In this document: positions 1 through 10,277 of the stretch, piece by piece
Layout of the letters: each line of letters begins with the position of its first letter
How positions within the stretch are numbered: the stretch's first letter is position 1
Source: Aphrocallistes beatrix
Lineage: Eukaryota > Porifera > Hexactinellida > Sceptrulophora > Aphrocallistidae
NCBI GenBank assembly: GCA_963281255.1
Contig: OY725505.1
Location: 1,364,001 to 1,428,000 of the forward strand
Direction of reading: 5' to 3'
Length of the DNA stretch: 64,000 nt
Made by a program: the position numbers and the translations under genes
Notes under the pieces: generated by a model
The model's database searches: none
The model's input: the letters and a program-made list of their open reading frames with translations, nothing else
What the model was told of the DNA's origin: nothing

Positions 1-367
1 ATTCGGGGGGGATATAAATCTATAAACTTTAACTTTAACCTTAATTTCCTTGAGGCCTCTAATCCCGACTATTTTGGTATAATTGTGAATAATTATTATT
101 TTTCGTAGCACTACAATATATATTCCTTCCATTTAGAAATGGATAAAGAGCTTCTAAATAGGATATCATGAAGTTAAAGCAAAAGCCTACGACTTTTATT
201 TCCAAGTTTGCATTTTCGAAAAATGGTCAAATGATAAAGATCTAAAACTTAATATTCCATAGGATGTAGTGCAATTATTATCATTGAATTATTTATATAC
301 CGTGATAAATATCTCTTTTGGACCATAAATGGGGAATTTTCATCAAATCTCGGAGGTCCAAGGCCAG

Positions 368-2025
368 CAGCCGTATTCACTAAGATCTTAAGCACTAAGA
401 TTGATCTTAAGTCTTAAGATCGATCTTAGTTAAGATCGATCTTAAGATTGAACTTATAAATAACGTTAGGGTTAATATTATTAGAATATAGCATTATACT
501 AATCAAATATAAAACTGAAGTATAATATTGGTAATGGCAAGTAGTCATTTATTATTGATCTAGTGAAAATAAACTATATTTCTTCTTTTTGAGCAAAATT
601 GAGGCCATTAGTGTCAATATTAGGAGCAAATAAGATTGATTAACCCACTCCTGTAAGACATAGCTTCTATCTACTATGTAGTTGTACAGCCTGGAATGTC
701 TGCTGGTGAGTCTTACAATATCTGTGGTGAAATCTTTGTTTTAACTTTGAATTCTAAAATGAAATTCAATGTTTTATGTATGCAATCTATAATTATTCTA
801 CAATAGTCAATATCAAAGGAAGAGCTATCAAAGAGCATAAGTTGTATCTCATGAATTCATAATATTATATTGAACAAAACATATAGACGACAAGTGTCTT
901 TGTATATTGTAACATGAAAACCTCTCTAAGACAAGATATAAACACTGGATATGAGAAGAACAATAAATTGAACTCTATCGACGTTAAAATTTCTGCGTCA
1001 TTTGGTGTTACGAAAATAATTGGTGTCATTAATGGTTATGGTAAGTCGGCGTCCTCCCGTGTATATAAATTGCTGCTGAGTGCTTGCATCAACAATACCA
1101 AACCAAAATGGACAAATCCCGCAAGCAAATTGGACCAGAGAAGAAGAGTGAGTCTCATTAATGAAATTGAGTCAGCAGGTGAGATTTTGAGAGGGTCAGG
1201 AAATTCTGCTGACAAAAACAAAAGGAGGAAACAAATCTGGAGAGACTTTACAGCCAAACTCAACTCAGTGCATGGCATGGCAGAGCTGTAGAGGATATCA
1301 GGAAAAAAAGTCTCCGGAAATTGAAATCCCGACAACGTATAAGGCATCAAAGAAAAGTTGGGAGAGAAGGCGAACTGTTGATGAGCAAGATGATTCGATC
1401 GAGCTCTTGAAGGCTGCAGACTTATTTCCATTACAGCAGGAAGTTTTGTTCCAACAGATGGCTGTATTCTCAGCTGCAGTTAATAGAAGAACAGAGGGAC
1501 TATTATCGATTGAAACGCTGGGAAAATCATTGTAAATAGGAAAATAGGATCAAAGTGATTATTATCAGTCATGTGAATCAATATATAAAGCATGTCTCTA
1601 TAATTGTGCATATTAGAATGAGTCTATGATTATATGATCAAAGAATGTATGTTTGTTTATTCATACAAATCCAAGAAGGATTTGCCACGAATATAGCATG
1701 TGATACATGTTGCGATGTTACACACAATAAGAGAAATGTTTTAAAAATATTTTATTTGAAGTCTAATATCAATCAAGATAGATTCAATGTTCGACAGAAG
1801 TAAGTTTGAACAACATTTATGGAGTAATTAGTAAAAATCGAATCAATTACAATACTTAAGACACCTCCCTAGGTTGCTTAAAGTTCGGTCTTAAGTTCGG
1901 TCTTAAGAACGAACTTAAATCTTAGTGAATACCAATCTTAGTGAATACGACTTAAGATCGAACTTAAGACTTAAGCACTAAGATCGATCTTAAGATCGAT
2001 CTTAAGTTCTTAGTGAATACTGCCG
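368..2025 (+). mobile_element. Harbinger-like element with Myb-type gene (copy 1)
   Basis: The termini are inverted repeats, CAGCCGTATTCACTAAG on the left and CGGCAGTATTCACTAAG on the right. Each continues into arrays of AAGATCGATCTTAAG-type palindromes (roughly 380-450 and 1880-2010). The element is flanked by CAG at 365-367 and 2026-2028. The uninterrupted site is seen in the sister repeat near 31425-31440, so a 3-bp target duplication is supported. A second copy lies reversed at 33491-35100. Only the Myb-like accessory gene is present and no DDE transposase is visible, so mobilisation would need a transposase supplied from elsewhere. Assignment to PIF/Harbinger rests on the 3-bp duplication, the TIR style and the Myb-like ORF, and is inference. 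Confidence 0.7.
1080..1535 (+). pseudogene. Myb/SANT-like DNA-binding protein remnant of Harbinger-like element
   Basis: The readable part starts around KPKWTNPASKLDQRRRVSL (1107 on), followed by a charged stretch and KQIWRDFTAKLNSVHG. This resembles the trihelix/Myb-type DNA-binding proteins encoded beside Harbinger transposases, whose pattern is a KPKW start, an E-rich helix, then W..I...LN. At about 1272-1330 the frame shifts: the matching continuation VEDIRKKSLRKLKSR is in another frame, and the C-terminal segment (about 1390-1535, ending ETLGKSL) is in a third. It is therefore broken by at least two indels. The copy at 33977-34566 lacks about 27 bases present here next to GACTTTACAG. The start is uncertain; the ATG at 914 gives an unconvincing N-terminus. 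Confidence 0.55.
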
Positions 2026-2571
2026 CAGGACTTCTAAAATAATGATGAAATGTGCTCCAACATTTCTGTACACATTAACAATTGTATTGATTGTTTAGCA
2101 TAATAGTCACATTTGGATCTGAACAAATTTTAAAAAAGATGATCAGAATTTTATTTCTGATACAATTGTCGCTAAATATCTGATATCAAACTCGCCATTT
2201 CCCGTGCATTATACAAATGAAGTCCCAGTAATACAATTGAATTAACAATAAAATATTTTGCCTTTTTTTTGGGTCAGAACAAATTTTACGAGGGCGGTAT
2301 CCTTAATGTGTATTTGTTTACATATATATATATAAATATATATATACAGGGTGGAACATAAGTGCTGTCTTATATCAAATAAATTAGAAATTGCTCTTAT
2401 TATTCAACAATAAGTATAACAGGCTTTATACTTCAAAAATCACTATCAATTACTACAACTATCAATTAGGTACAACTATCAATTAGGTCATTTTATAATG
2501 CATTTTCTAATTGAACTATTAATTTTTGATATTCATATATTGTCTTTATTTCTGGCGCTTATTTTTTGCAT

Positions 2572-3741
2572 ATGGATGTCAATGACCACGGTTTAGAGCT
2601 CATATCTCAGGCAATCGGCATGGTTGTAGCCAGTGGCGTGGCCAGGTGGAAAAATTTGATCAAGACGCCACATATATGCCCATTTGAAAAAGTGTAGTAG
2701 GTTAAATTAGTAAATTGTAAAAATTTTGGGGGGGCCTAGGCCTCCCCAGGCCCCCCCATAGCCACTCCACTGGTTGTAGCAGGTATCACGCAAAAAGAAG
2801 TTGCTCAGACCCTTAACGTTAGTGGACGCTCGATTAGACGTTGGTACAGCAGTCACAATTCTGGGAAAACGCTAGAGAAAAAACGCGGTCCGGACGACCG
2901 CCGAAATTCCGAAAAGGCTAAAAGAATAACAAGCATGGGCTACCCGATCACTCACACCACTGTTCGAAGATATTTGGCGAATTCTTTAGGTACTAAATCT
3001 TACAAACGGATGAAAAGGGCGAAACTAACGAATCGTCAGAAGGAAAAAAGAAGGAAAATCTCAAGTTTGCCAGAGAGCGCCAAGAGTGGACTGTTGATGA
3101 TTTCAAAAGGGTTTTATGGTAAGATGAGTGTCCTTTTGAGTTATTCTCTACCCCTAATCGCCAAAATGATCGTGTTTGGGCACGAAACCCTGAAGTTGTC
3201 CCTCCATGCTACAGGGTGAAATTTCCTCCTAAAGTCCATGTGTGGGGTATGATGTCAAACCAGGCTCTGTCAGATTTGCACATTGTACCCAAAGGCCAAA
3301 CTATAACCGGAGCTTATTATCGTGATTTTATTCTGGCAAACACTTGTAAGGATGCTCTCAAACGTAGGGCCAAGAAGGGCTCAATCCTAAAGCTTGCGAT
3401 GTCAAGAAACATGTCCGAGATTATCTATCAACAAGATGGCGCTCCCGCCCACACGACTAAATTAACTCAGGTGTGGTGCGAAAACAATTTCCCCCAACTT
3501 TTGGAGGAAGGAAGAATGGCCAGGCAACTCTCCAGACTTAAATCCTATCGAGAATCTTTGGGCAATCGTCAAAAGCAAGGTCAATGAGATGGGACAACCA
3601 AGTGATATTGATACCCTTGTGAAAATAGTTAAAAAAGCATTGAGTCAGATAGATCCAGACATTTTGACGGACTTGGTGGCAGATATGCCTAATCGTGTTA
3701 AACTTGTAATAAAAAGAGATGGAGATTATATTGATAAGTGA
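2572..3741 (+). pseudogene. Tc1-like transposase, frameshifted and interrupted
   Basis: With the nested MITE (2631-2772) and one 8-bp repeat discounted, an ATG at 2572 reads in frame through a helix-turn-helix region (VAQTLNVSGRSIRRW, about 2795-2845) to 3060. The product then jumps frame: REKR..FARERQEWTVDDF and the first catalytic-aspartate region lie in a second frame. That frame also has a stop next to DECPFELF. The segment with QQDGAPAHT (near 3430) holds the second catalytic Asp. A single-base slip near 3515 leads to SPDLNPIENLW (3520-3560) with the catalytic Glu. Counting across the slip gives 37 residues between the second Asp and the Glu, rather than the 34 of classic Tc1. The C-terminus ends at TGA 3739-3741. 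It is not functional as it stands. Confidence 0.8.
2631..2772. mobile_element. hAT MITE nested in Tc1 transposase gene
   Basis: A 142-bp insert with ends CAGTGGCGTGGCC and, inverted, CAGTGGAGTGGCT is bracketed by GTTGTAGC at 2623-2630 and 2773-2780. An 8-bp duplication and CAGTGG-type ends are typical of hAT elements. Removing the insert and one repeat joins the Tc1 coding frame without a shift. A related solo terminus (CAGTGGCGTAGCCAG) occurs at 27403. Confidence 0.85.
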
Positions 3742-4159
3742 ATCATAGCATACTATAACTTAAAATTCAATGTATTTGGCATAACTCAATAGGACAGCAC
3801 CAGGGGTTTATATAGGTGCCAGTCTGGTGTGGTCCTCGGAGCCAAGGTGCTTGCAATGTGATTCAATGTTGGTGCCGGGTTGCAATCACCCCTGGAATTA
3901 CAAGATAAACCCCTATTTGAGTGCCATATAACTTTTATCACCTTCAAAAAAGTGCCGGACTGGGAAATCCTAGATAAAACCATGGACAGCACTTATGTTC
4001 CACCCTATATATATATATATACACATATACATAAATAAATTTCTCGACTTGAAATTGACTTTGCATTAATCAGTTTTTTCGTAAATATTCGTTTTTTAAA
4101 AATTATATGGACATTAAACATTGTGTTGACCACAATTAATATCCCATCAGAATAGATCT

Positions 4160-4560
4160 AAAAGAGAGTTCCTTTGTACAATACTAGGGGAATTGATGAT
4201 TTTGTGGAAACTGTTCTCGATGAGTTATCTGCAAAAATACACTTTTCGGGAGCTCAAGAAGGAAGAAAAATTTTTTTCTTCCCAAATCACCTAATTTATA
4301 GAGGACATTCAAGGAAACTTCAATGGCTTATGCCTCTTTTACTCAAATATTCTTGCACGAAATGGTGGAATAAAAAAATAATAGGAATATAATTTTCAAT
4401 TTTAATCCAATTAATTTTTTCTTTCCAATTTCGTTGCTGCAATATTTAGAAGCAGATTTTCGTAAGGAAAAATATTTTAACGTTTTTCTAAAGTAGAATA
4501 TCGAAAATCTGTCTCTATCATTTTGTTCTACGTGACGAAATCTTTCCAAAACCGTCGAGT
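4160..4560. repeat. interspersed repeat shared with 50590-50930
   Basis: The block starting GTGGAAACTGTTCTCGAT matches 50605 on, including the run CAATGGCTTATGCCTCTTTTACTCAA and the later CGAAAATCTGTCTCTATCATTTTG segment. The two copies differ by small indels. At 50526 the copy begins TTAAGGTTGGAGTTTCC, so the family is probably another TTAA element. No coding sequence was recognised. Confidence 0.5.
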
Positions 4561-4847
4561 CTTTTATTCTACGACTTTTGTACTAGAGATTCCTCCTTTG
4601 TAATATTGATTTTTTTGAGTGCTAAAAACAGGCTAGTCTGTATGCATATGATGGCATGTCTGTGTGCATATGATAGCGTGTTGCAGAGAAAAACTCGGCT
4701 AACAGTAGGCAAGAAAGATAGCACCTGACTTAACTTTACCTTTAAACGAGATGACATCCTTAGTGCTTTCAGCTCACTAAGGTTCTGCAAGAGTATAGGC
4801 TCAGATTACATTACCGAAGCAATGTAATTGAGAATAAAATGCAAATG

Positions 4848-4921
4848 ACTAGAGCGGGGTTAGAACCCGCGACCTAAGTCTTGGTATTCAAACGCCCTAA
4901 CCACCGCACCACCCAAGCAGA
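4848..4921 (-). repeat. tRNA-derived SINE head / tRNA-like pseudogene
   Basis: Read on the minus strand, the segment has an A-box-like TGGTGCGGTGGTTAGGGCG and a good T-arm GCGGGTTCTAACCCCGC containing a B-box-like GGTTCTAACCC. The anticodon arm pairs poorly and no acceptor stem closes it. It is therefore a tRNA-derived repeat or pseudogene, not a working tRNA. Next to it (4915-4950) is a second, diverged copy of the GCCCTAA.CACCGCACCACCCAA block, about 29 bp apart, which looks like a short tandem duplication. Confidence 0.55.
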
Positions 4922-4957
4922 TGCCCTAAACACCGCACCACCCAAACAGATGAATAC

Positions 4958-5098
4958 AAGTGGCTCAAAGTGGCGAAATATTGGGGCTGGAGTTAGAAAA
5001 TTCAGAAATATTGTTTAGAACCCCTATAAGGATCTAAAAATGATAAAAAAGCAATTTGGGCACATTTTTAGAAAAATCAAGAGTCCCGTGGGAAACAC
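4958..5098 (+). mobile_element. family G element, right-end fragment
   Basis: ACAAGTGGCTCAAAGTGGCGAAATA and the following text match the right part of the element at 50946-52138 (about 51980-52138), ending in GTGGGAAACACCAATCTTAA, a decayed version of the GGAAAGGCCAACCTTAA end. No coding content. Confidence 0.5.
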
Positions 5099-5668
5099 CA
5101 ATCTTAAATGAAAAGTATAAAATTTCAAAATTGACCGTATTTACAAAATTTCAAGTCAAAATTGGTTTGAGATAGAGGTTTGAAAATTTCAAGAGTTGTT
5201 CCATATCATTAGGCGATGAATGTAGGACCACTTTATTTTCGATATCTTATAACTTTGTGATTTTATTCCTGTTTACCAAAAAAAACAGACTCTTTTCGCC
5301 GTTTTTAGCACTTTTTTTCATACACCAATAAAATTTACAGTTTTTGTCATTTTACCTTTCTTTTGGTCCTATGAGGTGCCAAATATGATAGACTATCTAT
5401 GATTCGATTTTGGAAGCATTTGTTTCCATGGTATGTCCTAAACAATTCTTGGAGTGGAAGGATTCCTACCATTAAGCTGTGCTAGCGACAAACGAAAAAA
5501 ACAGACTTTGAGACACTGTATCTCAAAAACTAGAAATGAGAATCAAAAACGGTTTGGAATGTGCAAGTATTTCTACACGGAGATACGTGCCCACGCTTAA
5601 CATCTCTTATAGCTCTACTTTCATCGTATGCTGTAAGCCAAATCATATGATTTTTGCAGGCGGTATCC
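5099..5668 (-). mobile_element. family K element, left half inverted (copy K2)
   Basis: The reverse complement matches 30312-30880: the terminus GGATACCGCCTGC is followed by CATATGATTTG, AGCATACGATGAAAGTAGAGC and AGATACAGTGTCTCAAA. The outer end abuts TTAA at 5669-5672, as expected for the family. The other half is missing. Confidence 0.65.
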
Positions 5669-5672
5669 TTAA

Positions 5673-5850
5673 TGCTGAATTCATACTCAGCACTAAACTT
5701 CAAGCTATTTGATATATATTGACCATATTTGAACATATTTTTGTTTGACCGTGCCTTGCAACGGACAAGAATTATTTAACATTCCTGGCCTTCGCTAGGA
5801 ACAGGCAACCAAAATATTCTTCAAATATGGTTAATATATATCAAAAAGCA
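5673..5850. repeat. family G internal inverted repeat
   Basis: TTTGATATATATTGACCATATTTG is answered by CAAATATGGTTAATATATATCAAA around a central CCGT.GCAACGG/CCTTCGCTAGG block. The same arrangement is inside the G elements at about 16660-16815 and 51715-51890. It is a fragment placed between K2 and the Tc1 remnant. Confidence 0.45.
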
Positions 5851-5999
5851 ATTTTTACACTTTTAAATGTTAAAATATTTGAAATACCATATTTTGAAGT
5901 CAATTACTGTTATAAATTGTTGAATAAGGATATTTGCATGAGTTTTAAAAGATCAGTCCTACAGTATAGTATGTTATCCTGTTAAAACTCCTACTATGT

Positions 6000-6410
6000 T
6001 CAGCAGAAAAAAATAGAATCTACCAGATTCCTTGGGCTAAGAGGTCTAAATATCCTATAAAACAATGGGCACAAACAATATTCCTTGATGAGATGCAATC
6101 TCGCTATCGAGAGGCAGAATAATGATGTTGACAAAATCGGACTAAAAGATTTGCTCCGACCACCACCATGGATAATGATCCTAAACATACCTCTCGTAAA
6201 GTCAAATCTTAGCTCACCCAAAGTGTGCCAAATCAGATTATTTCGCCTTCCCGAAGTCCAGACCTTAACTCTATCGAAAATTTGTTCTGATGGGTGAAAC
6301 ACGAGCTCATTAAACTAGGTCCCAGGGACAATCATGAGCTGAACCAAAAATTAGAAGGAACTTGGAACCGAATTGAGCACGGACTTTTGCGTCCTTAGAT
6401 GCCAAATAGC
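6000..6410 (+). pseudogene. Tc1-like transposase remnant
   Basis: Two collinear pieces remain. About 6000-6120 reads RIYQIPWAKRSKYPIKQWAQ then TIFLDE, a plausible first catalytic region. About 6168-6400 reads MDNDPKHTSRKVKS, stop, then SRSPDLNSIENLF (SPDLNPIENL in intact Tc1 proteins), stop, and VKHELIKLGPRDNHELN. The catalytic Asp of DNDPKHT and Glu of SIEN are present, but several in-frame stops and an internal deletion make it dead. No TIRs were seen around it. Confidence 0.6.
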
Positions 6411-6981
6411 AATAGATAACATTGGATATCTGATAAAGTATTAACTAACACTATTTTACTTTACAAAATAATCGTTTTAACCCAACAATATTGAGATTAT
6501 ATTAACTCGCACCATAAATTCCAATTTTAAATAATTATGTAACAGACACTTTTCACTAATATTTTGGAAGTTATAGCCTTGAACATTCCATATTCAGAAA
6601 AAAACTCCATTTTGTACCAAAAAGGGGATATAACTCTATCTCTGTAATTATAACCCCAAATTCTTAGTTCTAATTTACAAATATACTATTTATAACGCTA
6701 AATATATATTATTCATTAATTGTTCTACATACTATAGAATGTTAAGTTTAATATTGTAATATGATAACATAGCATTGTTTGGAAAGAATCATATACACTG
6801 CCGGTCAAAAAGAATTGCTCAAAATGTTTACCCAAAATTCGATTGATTTTCACCATGATAGCTCGCCCCTCGTAACTTTCTCTGGACTGTTGAAGTGGAA
6901 AATTTTAGCGAACATTCTGATAATACTTCAGTTCTTATCTCTGAGTAGCAGTCTTAAATCGATCCTTTTTGCTTTTTCTGA
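6411..6981. other. no gene; AT-rich sequence with one MITE-like end
   Basis: Nothing coding is visible. At about 6797 the string CACTGCCGGTCAAAAAG looks like the terminus of a TA-targeting Tc1/mariner MITE, preceded by TA, but no partner end was found. Confidence 0.3.
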
Positions 6982-8014
6982 CTAATAAGCTGTCTTCCTA
7001 TTGGTTGTGACACGAGGCCTACACGGAATAGTGAGGTCACTTACCGAGCAAGTCAGTTCGGTCAGGAGGCCATGGTCAATACACATGTTATGCAGCACCA
7101 TAGTAGCGATGATTATTTTACAACATTTTTCAGGACTATAACAGAGAGTCCCTCCTGTTCTATCCATGGACCTCCAACGACTCTTCCAAATACCGAAAGT
7201 GCACTCAATAGTTTGACGAACTTTAAGGAAAGCCCGATTATACCTTCTTTGCCCAGGTGTGCCTGGAGAAGTTATAGGAGTCATTAAATTAGTACGTAAT
7301 CCATACGCACTATCACCTAAGAGCCACCCATGGACAGTTTCAATCCCACCACTTGTTATCTCCCGGTTGATGCCTGATTGACGCCAAATAAAAGCATCAT
7401 GAGTACAGCCGGGCCATTTGACAACAGCATCGATGAAGCGAAATTCATGGTCACAAATTGCTTGGATGTTTATAGAGTGAAATCCCTTTCTGTTGACATA
7501 GATATCCTCATTCGTTGATGGCGCAAGGATGGGAACATATGAGCCATCAATACATCCTAGAACTAGTGGAAACTTGTATTTTTTTAAGAAATATTCTTGA
7601 ATGACCCTTTGTCGAGTTGTATTCGGAAATTTGATATACGTATGCTGGAACCATGCTTGTTAATGCTTTAGTCACAGCAGTTACGCATCTCGATACAGAC
7701 GTTTGCGAGATTCCATGTGCGGATGCGATAACTGTCTGAAACGTTCCAGTAGCTAAGAACTGCAGAGCTACAGCTAGTTGAGTTGTTGGAGCAATTGAAT
7801 GGGAACGAGCAGTAGATCGATGAAGTTTGATGGAAATTTTGTTCAAGAGGTTTACAAACATATACTTCGTTATTCTGTATCTAGCGATAAAATCGAAGTC
7901 AGAATATGCCTCCATTGGGTTAAGTCGATCCCTAAAAACTCTTTGGCTACGTAAACTGTTTTCAATAATTTCAATTTCAATTTCAATCTCAAGTAAACTT
8001 ATTGCAGAAGCCAT
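6982..8014 (-). pseudogene. HARBI1-type Harbinger transposase, one frameshift
   Basis: Read on the minus strand, the protein starts MASAISLLEIEIEIE and runs about 344 residues, the usual HARBI1 length. An N-terminal helical/HTH region (QLAVALQFLATGTFQTVIA, then GISQTSVSRCV) is followed by the DDE_4 nuclease. The first Asp is in GCIDGSYVPI (about 7545), the second in LLGDSAYGLR (about 7300), and the Glu in RQTIECTFG (about 7215). The tail LHNMCIDHG is also typical. One frame change near 7650 separates the N-terminal 120 residues from the rest; otherwise the frame is open to the stop at 6982. HARBI1-like proteins cut and join Harbinger ends with help from a Myb-like partner; no such partner gene is seen here. 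The element's left end is missing, while its right subterminal repeats are probably 8160-8219 plus 10201-10277. Confidence 0.85.
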
Positions 8015-8159
8015 GAAATCTAACTAAACTAGAATATTTCTTCAGAAATTTATAACTATTTAATAGGACTATTGTTCATATAATTGAACCATGGAACTTG
8101 ATAGTGATTACAGTATATGGATAATTCAAAAGTATTAAATTCTTGACATTTTTGTAAAG

Positions 8160-8219
8160 CAAGCAAATTCTTAGCTGTTTCTCAAGTTAAGCAAATACTT
8201 AGATTTTGCTTAAAGTTAA
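8160..8219. repeat. Harbinger subterminal repeats, first part
   Basis: AAGTTAAGCAAATACTTAG and ATTTTGCTTAAAGTTAA here recur at 10197-10277 as GCAAATACTTAG, TTTTTGCTTAAG and CTTAAGTTTTG, ending TTAGTGAATAGGGCCCC. The two blocks would be contiguous without the TTAA element 8220-10196. They are best read as the subterminal arrays of the HARBI1-bearing element, whose outer end would be at about 10277. The link to that element is inference. Confidence 0.45.
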
Positions 8220-8393
8220 GGAGACAGGCCCTCAAATTTTGAAAAAAAATGGCAAACCCAAATATATTGTCATTTAGTTTTATTTCATTCTAGGATGTCT
8301 AAATAATCCGATAATGAGATATTTTGTCAATCCGATGATTATTTATGTACTTATAGCCGGTCAAATCTAGTCTTTTTCATTCATAATCTATTA

Positions 8394-9686
8394 CAGGGTG
8401 CGATTTAAGTTCTGTCCCATTTATATTTATCCATAACCTTGTGAATCCTCACTTTGTATCATTGAAAATTCACGTATAGATTAGAGACCATGTTACAATA
8501 CGAATTATGAATTGCTATACAATGTATCCGCTTTTGATTTTATTTATAGCTTTTATTCTGCCTTTTAAAGCCCCTACGGCGGGGAACCTTCTCCCATTCT
8601 GCTACTAAATATATCTTCAAAGACTCAATATTGTAGTGAGATTTACTACAGGCATTTGTTTCGAGGATGGGCCAATCGAATAACCCATGGGGTTCAGGTC
8701 TGGGCTATACGGAGTATATTGGTCATCACTGATAAACCCCGGAATATTGCTGCGAAACCAATCTTGAGTGGAATTTTCGGTATGGGCATGAGCTCTATCT
8801 TGTTGGAAGACGAAGGACCTCCCATTAAATATTGTTTGCCATAGGTTCTTCACAACTGGGTCTAAAATCAACGTTAGTAGGCAGGAACGTTGATTTTAAC
8901 CCCACTGGGGACAAAGACTCGATGTGTCCGTCCACTAGCGGATATTCCAGGCCAAATCATCACTGAGGGAGGCTTTTGCAACTTAGGGACATATCTGAGC
9001 ATTTCTTTATTGCTACATGTCGTGAGTGATACTATTCTGTCATTTAGACTATTAGAAACCTCGTGGATTGTGAAAATTTTCTCATCTGATAGCAGAAAAT
9101 TTTCCAGACCACTAGTACCGTGCCGATCAAGTTCTCCTTCACTTCTCAGTAATCTCTTTTCTTTAACCTGCTCACTAAGGAAATGAATCTTCTTTCTTTT
9201 GTATTCTCGCATCCCTAAACAGATTTTCACAACTTTGCGAATTGAAAACTCGCAAATTTTGAGTTCTAGAGCCATTTTTCCCAGCGAACGCCGGGAATTT
9301 CGACGAATCCACTCCCACACAGCCTTCTAGAGTTGAAGAGCCCTTATTGACGGCCAACGACCACTTCTTGCCTTGTCAGCAGCTCCTCCGATATCCTTGT
9401 ATATCCTAATAGTACGATAGACAAACTTTTGCCTGGATTCAGGAAACTTCAACAATTTCATTATTTCTGTATGTGTCCCGCCGGTTTTGAATAATTCAAT
9501 AATTCCACACCTCTTTTGCCCCATTGGGAATAAAATTTCAGAATCTGGTTATTTTGTGTAATTATGTAAGATCTTTACAGGAAAGTGTCAATATAACTTA
9601 AAAATAGCATGTATAATTACTAATATACTGGTTATGCTTGGATTGGAGGTAGTCTTAATTGGGGACAGAACTTAAATCGCACCCTG
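8394..9686 (-). mobile_element. mariner-type element, full length
   Basis: The ends CAGGGTGCGATTTAAGTTCT and, inverted, AGAACTTAAATCGCACCCTG form a near-perfect TIR, flanked by TA at 8392-8393 and 9687-9688. The reversed sister repeat near 26255-26270 shows the same neighbourhood (ATTTAAATTAATAGATT) with a single TA and no insert, so insertion at TA with duplication is directly supported. The length, 1293 bp, is standard. Confidence 0.9.
8617..9524 (-). pseudogene. mariner-type transposase, frameshifted
   Basis: Three blocks on the minus strand make one transposase. 9524-9327 is an N-terminal HTH (GIIELFKTGGTHTEIMKLL). 9320-8874 holds the middle, with the first catalytic Asp in FLLSDEKIF and the stretch PPSVMIWPGIS. 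8871-8617 holds QQDRAHAHT and SPDLNPMGYSI. The second Asp is present, but the third acidic residue, 38 positions after it, is Gly (PMGY where PMDY or PLDY is usual), so the triad is broken. Counting 37 intervening residues suggests a DD37D-type family. Frameshifts separate the blocks. Expression is not expected. Confidence 0.75.
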
Positions 9687-10277
9687 TAATTTAAATTTGT
9701 TAAATTATCAATTGGCGGACATCCGTACGATTACCCTAACTCAAAAGATATTCACGCACAAACATATTGTAAAAAACACGCAAATTACACCGATTAAGCT
9801 AGTAGCGAAGCCCAATTTTCAAATAAAAGGAAAGTTTTAAAAACTGAATATTATTTTTTCTCCAAAATTCCTGATTAAATGGCTTGACAAAATATTTTTT
9901 AACATAAAAAAATATTAAAGTTAAAATTGAACAAAATAGCTTCGCTACTAGTTCTATCAATCGCTAATAATGATATTTGAACAGTTAAATCAGCTTGATC
10001 CTAATCAATAGTGTAGTTATGCCGAACGGCCCAACCACGGATATTGTATAGGATTTAGACTTTGAGTGACTATAACTTCATATTTATTCCTAGTTCGAAA
10101 CTCATGTTATGCATTAATTCTTATCTAACTAATACTATCGATAAACAGTATAACAATGGTTGAATTAAGACTTTGATTTTTTTGGGTTTTGTCACCTTAA
10201 GCAAATACTTAGTTTTTGCTTAAGTTATACTTAAGTTTTAAGTTAAGCAAAACTTAAGTTTTGTTAGTGAATAGGGC

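Larger units (their letters stand above)
1..2302 (+). mobile_element. TTAA-flanked element, family K, right part (copy K1)
   Basis: This is the right-hand part of a non-coding repeat that also occurs whole at 30312-31974. The first 365 bases match about 31020-31440, and the sequence after the nested element at 368-2025 resumes in register. The right terminus reads GAGGGCGGTATCC and is followed by TTAA at 2303-2306, exactly as at 31974. The left end lies beyond the window. No coding sequence of its own is visible, so it is inferred to be a non-autonomous DNA transposon using TTAA targets (Kolobok-like or piggyBac-like). Confidence 0.65.
2347..4007 (+). mobile_element. Tc1/mariner element, full length with TIRs
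   Basis: The left end CAGGGTGGAACATAAGTGCT follows TA (2345-2346). The right end is its inverted repeat, AGCACTTATGTTCCACCCT, followed by A-TA. The element carries a decayed transposase (2572-3741) and a nested hAT MITE (2631-2772). The stretch 3795-3985, between the transposase stop and the right TIR, has its own partly repeated CACC/GGTG motifs and may be an additional small insertion. TA targeting and about 25-bp TIRs are standard for Tc1/mariner. Confidence 0.85.
8220..10196. mobile_element. TTAA-flanked element, family X (copy X1)
   Basis: The ends GGAGACAGGCCCTC (left) and, inverted, GGTGACAAAACCC (right) are flanked by TTAA at 8216-8219 and 10197-10200. Excluding the mariner nested at 8394-9686, the element is about 680 bp and non-coding. 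A reversed copy lies at about 25738-26431, sharing for instance AGCTAGTAGCGAAGC near the middle. The superfamily (Kolobok-like or piggyBac-like) is inferred from TTAA only. Confidence 0.65.

Noticed and set aside
1036..1431. A 131-codon minus-strand ORF in the first Harbinger-like element (and its twin at 34080).
   Set aside because: It is antisense to the Myb-like coding remnant and has no protein-like features.
4848..4921. A functional tRNA gene on the minus strand.
   Set aside because: The T-arm is good, but the anticodon arm and acceptor stem do not pair, so only a tRNA-derived repeat can be supported.
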